Source of the DNA: Zarea fungicola
Taxonomy: Eukaryota; Ascomycota; Sordariomycetes; Hypocreales; Cordycipitaceae
DNA: 64,000 bases
Direction: 5' to 3'
Assembly (NCBI GenBank): GCA_900169235.1
Contig: FWCC01000287.1
Location: 1-64,000, forward strand
Part shown: piece after piece, positions 55,653 to 64,000 of the stretch
How the letters are laid out: every line of letters starts with the position of its first letter
Position numbering within the stretch: position 1 is the first letter of the stretch
Notes under the pieces: model-generated
Seen by the model: only the letters and a program-made list of their open reading frames with translations
The model's database searches: none
Told to the model about the DNA's origin: nothing
Translations under genes and position numbers: made by a program

Positions 55653-57534
55653 ATGAATCGTTTTATAACTGCGTGTATTATTTCCGCGGGCTCCGTCCGC
55701 ACGGCCAGCTGTTCGCGCGCTCCCGACATGGTCTACGGATTTGAGAGTGTAAGTCGCCCCAAACACTCATTTCGCAAGGCGGCATTTTATTAACGAGCTC
55801 TAGCTTGTACCATCAACGGAACTCAAATGGAGCCCCTGTTTTGACGACCTTTCGTGCACCAGATTACAAGTCCCGTTGGATTATGCAAACCCCAATCTCG
55901 GCACCACGTCCATTGCCTTTATTAAGCTCGCCGGCAAAAACGTCACGGCTAGCTCACGGAGCATTGTCTTTATTCCCGGTACGTCCCATGTTGGATGACT
56001 TATTCCTGCCAGTTGACTAACACCATAGTAGGCGGCCCTGGTGGCTCTGGCGTCGATCTTCTCCTTGGTTCTCGGGACCTTGCCGGGCTCGCCTTTGGCG
56101 ACCAGTACAACATTGTCTCCTTTGACCCTCGCGGCGTCAACAACAGTGGCCCAAGCCTCGACTGCTTCTCCGGCAACCAAGACGCACGCCTTGCCTTTCA
56201 GCGCCTGCACAGAACGGGTTCCACCACCGTTTCGTCCACGTCCCTCGCGGAGCAGTACTACTCTGCCTCCATATTCGGAGACTGGTGCAATGACGCCGTC
56301 GCCCGCAACGCGCCGCACGGGTATTACGTGACGACGCCCGCCGTCGCCCGCGACCTGCTTTCGTTCACCGAGGCCGAGGCAAAGCTGGCCGGCCAGCCGC
56401 CATCCCAGGCCAAACTGTGGGCGTACGGCGCGAGCTACGGCACCGCCATTGGCACTACTTTCGCGTCGCTGTTCCCCAGCCGCGTCGGTCGCATGGTGCT
56501 TGACGGGGTGCTCAACGCGGAGCAGTACTACGAGAATGACTGGCGCGACAACTTTGACCAGATGGACGCCGTCGTCACCGCCATGACGAGCATGTGCCAC
56601 GCCGCCGGCGCCGAGGGTTGTGCCTTTTGGGCAAAGACCCCGGCCGCCGTGGCCGCCCGCCTCGACGCCCTCATCCACCGGCTCCAGGCCCGGCCCCTCC
56701 CCGTTAGTGGTGTTTCGACGCACGCGGGGCCTCAGATGGCGACGTACGCGGACCTCAAGACGCTCCTCTTCAACAGCGTGTACACCCCCGCCGCGTCGCT
56801 GGCAGGCCTAGCCGACGTCCTGCTCCAGGTCGAGCGGGGGAACGGGTCCGCGCTGGCGGGCACGTTTGACCGGGCGCGGACCCAGGAGGGCGACGCCCGT
56901 TTTGTGATTCAGTGCGTGGACTCGTACCGGCACAATAAGCTCGCGAGTGTGGGGGATTTCACGAGGTATATTGAGTACACTGTGTCAAAGAGCAGGTATC
57001 TCGGTGATATTTACCCGATTATTCTCGACACCATTGCGTGTCTGGCGGTTCGGCCGAATTTGCCAGACAGCATGGTCATGCAAGGCGAGTCGCCACATCT
57101 TGCTCTTATTGGATCTTGTAATTCTAACCTAGATTTTTGTAGACCCAATCAGTGGTGTGCAAAAGGCCGCCTCGTTTCCAATCCTGTTCGCCAGCAACAA
57201 GCTTGATCCCCTTTCACCACTGAAGTCGTGAGTCGGATTGAAAATTATTGCCAAAATTATAATATCTGGAAGTTGCTAACTTAGCCACAGCGCGCGTACC
57301 ATGTCCTCTCGATTTCCACATTCGGTGCTGCTAGTGCAAGACGCAGTCGGTGTAAGTTGCCCTTGATGAATCCCATAGCCCAAAATTAAAGAAAGAAACA
57401 AGCTAACAATGCGGGGATTCCCGCCTTTGTAGCATACGGTAATTGATCAGGGAGGCTCAGCTTGTTATTTTGCACACGTCCAGGCGTACTTTGGCGGAAT
57501 TGTCCCACCCGCCAATCTTACATGTCCACAGTAG
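55653..57534 (+). CDS. S33-type alpha/beta-hydrolase peptidase (tripeptidyl aminopeptidase-like)
   Basis: Six exons (55653-55748, 55804-55978, 56032-57084, 57143-57227, 57291-57351, 57433-57534) give 523 residues. All phases agree. The intron after 57084 starts with GCGAGT, a GC-AG intron. The oxyanion loop GGPGGSG is at 91-97, the nucleophile elbow GASYGTAIG at S225, the acid at D463 (ASNKLDPLSP) and His at 491 (GHTVIDQGGSAC). The TAP-like C-terminal domain ends QAYFGGIVPPANLTCPQ. Related secreted fungal and Streptomyces enzymes remove N-terminal peptides. The N-terminus (MNRFITACIISAGS) is only a weak signal peptide. Multiple Cys and N-glycosylation sequons fit secretion. Confidence 0.87.
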
Positions 57535-58765
57535 CGCACCCGTTCTAGACCTTTAATTGACCTTTCTATCGCTTTCTGACCTGTCGTGCATTCCGTCTCT
57601 CTTCTCGCAAAGATGGGGCTTCAGTCGCGGGTGAGGCAAGCTGATAATAGATACCTAGTTGGGAAGCCGGCTTGCCTTCAACGCTTCAGTTTTTGTAGCG
57701 GCACTTGAGATTTGAATAGCACTGTATTGTGAATAAGCTTCAAACAGTGCGGTTGCCTGTCTGGTTTACCGAACAGCTACAAGTCTTCAACATCTGATAG
57801 AATTTAGGGTTGCTGCGAATAGCCTCAATTGAACTGAGTCAGTTGCTGGTAGGGCTGGTAGGGCTCTGCCACGGGCGCTGAGACGGCCAATTAATCTGCC
57901 CTGGTTTTGCTCACGGCTCCTCTGCCAAGACGATCAATCGATGAGCTATTTTTGTGGTGGCGGCGGTCTAATCCGGAGACCACCCCAAAAGTAGAAAAGC
58001 CACCCCGGGCCGGGGTTGTTGCCAACAAACGACGGGCCGAAGCTTTTTCGTCGGAAAAGTCGGCATACAACTGTATAGATTGCCCTCGTCTTTGTGGAAA
58101 GGCTTCATGTTTCAAATCGACCTCCGACGATAGGAGACGAGGTGGATTTGGACTGAATGCATGGAGTTGATAGCCCAGTGTCGCATCAGCAGTGGAGGCT
58201 CGACGGCCTCGGTGGCCTATTGTGGTGGCATGAACCCCATTCTTTATATCTGCCTGCCTCCCCGGGTTTAGTTCCAGGCTGGGAGCCAAGTTGGCCGCCA
58301 CCAGCATAGGGCTAGACCGGCACTGCATCCCACCACTCAGATGTCGATCCTGCACCATGACCTGCCAGAATCGACCTGTTGGCGCATGGCGCATTAGCAG
58401 TTTCTCTTTCAAGGGATTCCATAGATGGACCTTGCTGACCACATGGGCTGGATTAGAGGCATTTGTGCCGGGCGAGCCGGGTACGCAGTCGATCACGTCG
58501 GTATCCCTCCAAGATAAGTGCCCCGGTCGGGATAACTATTCAGATGGGAGATAGCAAGCGACTTTCTTCAAGCTTACCGGACCCGAATTGGCCGTGCTCC
58601 AAGGTTTCCCCACAGCGGTGCTGGCAAAGGAATCACAATAATCGGAAACGATTAATAGAGCAGTCATCCCACCCGGTTTTCGTTTCTTGTTGATTCTTCT
58701 CCTTAGCAATCACATTAGTCTTGTTCAATCACCCTCAACCACACAACCAACAACCAATAGCCAAC
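57535..58765. other. Intergenic, 1.23 kb
   Basis: 3' flank of the peptidase and promoter of the RNase. A 201-codon minus-strand frame (57891-58496) lacks any domain or splice context and is not called. Confidence 0.4.
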
Positions 58766-59256
58766 ATGCAGTTCACCGCCGTTGTCCTCGCCCTGGTCGC
58801 CGTCGCCAGCGCCGCTCCCGCCCAGCTTGAGCGCCGCGACGACACCACCTGCGGCCGCAACTTCTACTCCAGCGACCAGGTCGACCAGGCCGCCCAGGCC
58901 GCCTGCGACTATGTCAGCCAGGGCGCCACCGCTGGCAGCTCTACCTACCCTCACGAGTACAAGGACTTTGAGGGCTTCTTCTTCCAGGGCCTGTCCGGTC
59001 CCTTCTACGAGTTCCCCATCCTGGAGCGTGGCGTTTACAGCGGCGGTATGTTTCTTCCTTTGTCTACTAGAGATATCTGCAACACTACACAGTGTCATAT
59101 AAAATTTCTAATTGGCCACTAACTTTCCATTTTCCAACAGGTTCTCCTGGTGCTGATCGTGTCGTCATCACTGCTGACTGCCAAGAGGCTGGTGTCATTA
59201 CTCACACCGGCTCCTCCAGCCGCAACGGCTTTGTCGGTTGTGATGGCACCTCCTAA
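58766..59256 (+). CDS. Secreted guanyl-specific ribonuclease (RNase T1/F1 family)
   Basis: Exon 1 is 58766-59045 and exon 2 59141-59256, giving 131 residues. A signal peptide ([16 protein letters not shown]) and short propeptide ending in ERR (Kex2-like) precede a mature domain of about 106 residues, the size of RNase F1. Catalytic residues are conserved with correct spacing: Y61, H63 (TYPHEY), E82 (FYEFPIL), R100 (GADRVV) and H115 (VITHTG), and the Cys pattern fits the family. The enzyme cleaves single-stranded RNA after G. It is extracellular and may serve nutrient scavenging or interaction with hosts. It is not a ribotoxin: the longer loops of the sarcin type are absent. Confidence 0.93.
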
Positions 59257-59862
59257 ACTACGCACCTTTTTGTCATTTTCTTTTCAAGAGTATATATATG
59301 AGTCGTCTTTCCTGGATACATTTTTTCAAACATTTATGAATGGAACGACATTTCAGATGAAGCAACGGACCAGCATACGTTGGATGTCCATGCAAGGTTG
59401 GGAGAAAAGGAAGACAAAAACATCTTTTGTAAATAAAAAACAAGCCAGAACAGCTCTCTGGCAGTGGAGATAAAAATAAAAACAGAATTTTTAATCTGAC
59501 GCATTGAACGTGTGGTAATTGTCCGACAAATCGGTAGGAGAACATCTCCCCAGAAAGCTGGTGCATGGTAGAGTGCATGTCACTGATACGATCAACATTT
59601 GAGCACTGAACCATCCAGTTTCCCTGTTTAAAATTCTGTATCTTAGTTATACCCGCAATACTTTTCAACTGTAAAGTGCGCTTGAATTTAGGGTGATATT
59701 TCTTTGTTGTATCTAAAGGCTGCCTATAAGATGTCTGGCCTTTATTATGAAAGCTAACATCTCAAGAATTTCCAAGATGTGAGCCATCCATGGTAAGATA
59801 AACAAAGGATTGTAATATTTAGTGCTACACTCGTGCTATCGTAAGTAAACCGATTAAAACAA
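59257..59862. other. Intergenic, 606 bp, convergent 3' flanks
   Basis: AT-rich sequence between the RNase and the ABC transporter pseudogene. No feature recognised. Confidence 0.4.
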
Positions 59863-62800
59863 TTAACACAAACAAAAGAAACGCTTCACAGGTCTGCGAA
59901 ATCTTTGATCTGCCGCCTCCGCCTCGTCTTCTTGCACATTGTTCGCCTTCATGACACTCAGAAATACATTTTCCAGTGTCGCAGCCTCTACTGAGTAACA
60001 TTCCACACCCAGCTGCACCTTGTTTTCCTCCAGCAAATTGATGAGAGTCACAACATCGGGCTTTCGATCGCCTACCATCTGGCCGTCAACGGTCGGTGAA
60101 GCCTGAGATGTAGCTACCGGAATGGTGAAGCGAACTTGGCCGCCGAGCATGTCTCTGTCCAACTTGGCCCTAGGCACATTATTTTCAACAAAACTCTGAA
60201 CAGCACGCATTTCTTCGATACTTGAAGATGGTGCAGAGCGGAGAATGAGGCTGATATGGTAGAGGCTACTATACTTGTTGCGCAAAGCCTGGGATGTCCC
60301 AATAGTAAGCAGACGTTTAGCCATGATCGCTGCTCGAGTTGCCAACACGTCTGCTTCTTCCATGCTATGCGTCTATGAAATGTTAGTTAATTTGCAGTAT
60401 GCTACGTGTACACATGTCAGAAGACTTCCTTACTGTTAGAAGAACAGAATGCTGCGGTGCGATGCTCTGGATAATTTTCCAAATGGCTCGCTTGGCTACA
60501 GCATCCATTGCCGAGGTTGGCTCATCGAGGACGAGCACGCGGGGAGTACCAATGATTGCGATAGCGAGGCTAAGCTTTCGCTTATTTCCTCCTGATAGAT
60601 TGGTTGCGGACATCTGCCCGTAAGGCGTAAGGCCAAGTCTAGCCATGATGTGGTCTACGTTGGCCTCGATATTCTCAATGCCTTTGATCCGCGCATAGAA
60701 AATGAGATGCTGCCGAGTGCTGAGCATATCCATTGCATCATACTGGGGACAGACTGGAGGAAAATGTTAGCATATGGGTCAATAGTCACGTCGCTGACGG
60801 CGTTATTGGAACCAAAGCTTTTACTGAGATGTAAGATCCGTAACGGATCGGAATCGCAGCGCTCCACACGCACTCTTTCCGCCTCAATCTCATCAGCGCT
60901 ACTGTGATTATCAAGACTCGTCTCGGCATCGGAAGATACGACTGTCGATTTCCTTCGGAGGAGAGCCATATCCCCCTCTATCCAGATTAGTATGCCTAGC
61001 CACAAGCCGATCTGAATAATCAACAGTAACACTGGTCCACCATAGGCGTAGACGGAACCCGGTGGAATTTCGTGGCTGCCTTGGCAACGGCTGTGGGCGA
61101 CATTGAACCCAAGAGTCAAAACCCTGAAGACATTTCCAATAGGCAGGATAAGAAAGAGCCCGAATACTATACCCAACGACCTTGCGTCATTATTCAGAGA
61201 TACTCCGTCAGAGTAGCTAACCTGGTGAGATATTAGTAACCTACTCCAAGATATACAGGAGATGCCATCTACATACCCCAAACGCAACTGCCGCAATGGC
61301 AAAAGATATCGCGTTTACACCAAATGCTGCGAAGAAAGATTTGAGAGGTCCATTAACGAAGTGCGCGACAATGTACACCTGAAGGATGGCAGCAAATCCA
61401 TACAAAAATTGGATAGGTAGCAGTACCCAGGTTGTCCCATGCCAGCGAACCTGAAAGGAAATGACCACACTTATGGCCACCGATATGACTAGGACAAAGG
61501 CGAAGTCGAATAGACCGTTTGCAAACCAGAGTGGCGCGCGACGAACTCCATTCGCGTATTGAACAGACCTCACCATCCTGGACTTTTCTATCGCAGGATA
61601 CAGTACAAAAGCAACGGGATATATGGCTTGAACCAGACAGAAAAATACAACATAAAATATGCCAGTGTTCAAAAGAGGCTGCCACATGTCGTTAGTATGT
61701 TGCCCAACTGCATGGAGTACTTTGTGCTTACTTTTGGTTTTTGAGCAAAGCCGCCCTGACTAACCACGATTTCGATCCCACTTCTCATCTGAGAATATAG
61801 GTTCATCATTTCAACTCCAGTTGCCTGCGCATAGGACGCAGCTTGAGGAACGGGGCCAGGGTCGGAGTTTTGAGAATCAGTGCTGTTATTGCCATCGCCA
61901 TCGCCACCGCCATCGTTTGAATCACCGGTGGAGCCTAGCAGGGTCTGCACATATCCAGACAAGTTTGGCTTGAAGGCTATCGATCCATGATCTGACTCTG
62001 TCTGGAAGAAAATACCACCTCGATCAGCATCTTGTGCTGTGCTGATTTTGCGAGTCCATTCCTCTAGTGTTGTGGAGACATTGACCAACCCGTTGTAGTA
62101 CTTCATGTCGATTTCTGCTACCTGAAAGGCCTTCTTCACGGTGATGTTGCTCATACTTTCATTCGCCAGATTGTTTCCGAGATATATCTGAGGGCAGAAG
62201 ACGGGGTAGCATCGGATGCCAGGGGGGTATTGCAGCAGGATGGGAGCCGAGAGCTCCGGTGTCAAGATGCTACAGTATTCCGGCACATATGAGCGTAGAA
62301 GACTGTTTAGACAGGGCACAATGATGATGGGTAACTAACGCCAAGACGTAAAGGTATGGCCACCAGAACTGCCGGAGAACTGCCCATCTCTTGCAGTAAA
62401 TAGCCCGTACTTGGGACCAAAATGACGTCGGCCTGCTCGGCTCCATTTTGAACGATTCTGTACTGTTCACACACCCAACTGTGGTATTGTCCAGTTCAGC
62501 ATCCTCCACAACATTCAGGAAAACATCTTCCACTTGAGGTCCGGACAGAGTAACATCCGTGATGCCCGCTGCGGCAAAGGTGGAGGAAAGCTCCGCGGCC
62601 GTACGCGAATCATCAACGCTGTAGACCAGCCTATCTTGATGAACATGATGAGGGTACTTTGTTTTGACGGGATGGGTATCGTTTGGGACAAGAACCTGGT
62701 ATCCATTGCCATAGCGAACCTTGAGTTCTGCCCACGGCACCCTGGCATTTCACTTTGCCTTGAGACAGAATCACAAGGTGGTCTGCCAAAACATCGACTT

Positions 62801-64000
62801 CGTCTAGGAAATGAGTCGTAAAAACAATGGTTCGCTTGGCCCTCTGCTGTAGCAGTATATCCCAAATCGCACGACGAGACAAGGGATCAAGACCTGAAGT
62901 GCATTCGTCAATCAAGCAGACAGTTGAACCGCCCACAAACATGCAGGCTAACTGTAGCTTTCGCTTCTGCCCACCACTCAGTGTTTTGGCCTGGCTGTCT
63001 GCCTTTACAGAAAGATCGCAAGCATCAATAATTCCATTCAGCTGTTCATCTGATTCTGTGCCACCCTTGATTTCGTTCCAGACGCGAACGTGCTCCTTGA
63101 CTGTGAGACTCGGCCAAAATGTATTCCGTTGCGGACAAATGCCAAGCTGAGAGGGTTCTGCATTAATAGCGACACTGCCTCCAGTTGGTGCTATAAGTCC
63201 AGCAATGATACTGAGTGTGGTTGTCTTGCCCGAGCCATTCGGGCCTGCTAGACATAGGATTTGCTGTCGGTGGCTTTCAATGCTGACTTCATCCACGGCC
63301 ACAACAGGCCGATTTCGAAATAATCCCATGTTAAACTTCTTGTTGAGACGAATTGTCTTAATAGCAAGAGCACTTGACTTGTCTGAGTCTGCCTTGAATG
63401 CTCTGCTCTTGAAGTTGATGCCGTGCATGTAGTATTCGACTGCGACCGCAAGGAGAGGGAAGATGATGATTTGTAGACCCAAAAGTGCCATCATAGTCGC
63501 CTGTGTCATATTGTAGGAGAGGGAGTTTATGCCCATTGCCGGCGTCGGGAGTTTGGTGATGATAGCCGGGAGAGATTCATATTGCCAGAGAATCATTTGC
63601 TGTGTGAAGAACAGGGCGTTGGAGCTCGTAAACAGCAAGGCCAGAATATATGCCCCAGCAGGCTGAGGAAGAGGATGCAACTGGAAACCGTACGCCTGCG
63701 CCGCTACGGAGAGGAGTAAGAATGCACCTAGAACATAGATAGCCGACACCCGTGCCTTTGTGAAAAAAGCGGCAGCAAACGCGACCGAGCCGTTGACGGC
63801 AAGTCCCAGCAAGATCTGCCAGCCGACAAGAAGCGCCAAACTGGAGCTTGGGAACGCTATGCGCCAATAGAGAATACCGAATGTAATGTACACGGGCAGA
63901 GTTATGACGTCAATGGTTATAAGCCACGCCAAAACTCTCATGGCAGGAGCCAATCGACCACCCATGCAATCTACCAACTGAGATATTCCCATCTCTCTCT
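59863..64000 (-). pseudogene. ABC-A family transporter, broken by frameshifts and NBD2 deletion; 5' end outside window
   Basis: Read right to left: last TM helices of TMD1, then NBD1 with Walker A GPNGSGKTT, signature LSGGQKRKL, Walker B CLIDECTSGLDP and H-loop TTHFLDE. TMD2 follows, with a large extracellular loop and a Gly/Asp-rich insert, then NBD2 with LSGGNKRKLSLA, VLVLDEPTSAMD and TTHSMEEAD, ending RRPVKRFFCLC. Three lesions break it: an extra base in a C-run at 62732-62734, a tandem TAAC duplication at 62332-62339 in a TMD2 helix, and loss of some 50-60 codons near 60753-60800 that removes the NBD2 Walker A and shifts the frame. Recognisable introns remain at 60373-60433, 61222-61276 and 61679-61731. 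The last exon (60372-59863) is intact. Full-length relatives move lipids or toxicants. This copy cannot be a normal two-site ATPase. Confidence 0.8.

Noticed and set aside
57891..58496. 201-codon minus-strand open frame upstream of the RNase
   Set aside because: No domain, no splice partner, low-quality composition; it overlaps the likely RNase promoter.
60753..60800. A 36-bp intron in the ABC gene (GTGACT ... CCTCCAG) that would explain the frame change
   Set aside because: Shorter than any workable fungal intron, and it would still leave NBD2 without its Walker A; a deletion explains both facts.

Overview
This is a gene-dense segment of a filamentous ascomycete nuclear chromosome. Most genes contain short introns of about 50-190 bp with GTRNGT donors, CTAAC/CTRAC branch sites and YAG acceptors. 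The protein families fit a Sordariomycete and most likely Hypocreales: highly reducing-type PKS, AflR-like Zn2Cys6 factor, HAD-type terpene cyclase, secreted guanyl RNase, and many small secreted cysteine-rich proteins. The secondary-metabolite and effector-like content suggests an insect-, plant- or fungus-associated lifestyle, but the species cannot be named from sequence alone. No rRNA, tRNA or CRISPR array was recognised. All splice models were inferred by eye.

Left end (1-9.8 kb): a secondary-metabolite locus. It holds the start of a polyketide synthase that runs off the left edge, a divergent alpha-oxoamine synthase, an AflR-like regulator and a 14-TM-type MFS exporter. The pairing suggests a polyketide chain released by condensation with an amino acid, as in sphinganine-analogue pathways. 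Three TCGG(N3)CCGA palindromes lie in the PKS/oxoamine-synthase promoter and the exporter promoter. They look like binding sites for the cluster's own regulator.

10-26.6 kb: mostly housekeeping genes. These are a fungal-family gene remnant, an uncharacterised protein, a peroxisomal acyl-CoA thioesterase, OHCU decarboxylase, PRP19, two small secreted proteins, a RING protein with SUMO-interacting motifs, a charged protein of unknown role, and an aldo/keto reductase.

26.6-40.6 kb: an accessory island with AT-rich, RIP-like sequence. It carries a duplicated degenerate repeat, two relics of the same alpha/beta-hydrolase, four small secreted cysteine-rich genes, and a divergent cytochrome P450 / HAD-type class II terpene cyclase pair that looks like a compact drimane-type sesquiterpene locus.

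40.6-64 kb: DOM34, an intronless M61/PDZ metallopeptidase of bacterial type, a long non-coding stretch, a DGR2/WDR44-like WD40 protein with an overlapping uORF, a Zn2Cys6 factor, a secreted S33-type peptidase with a GC-AG intron, a secreted guanyl-specific RNase, and an ABC-A transporter that is a pseudogene (two frameshifts and loss of the NBD2 Walker A) and runs off the right edge.
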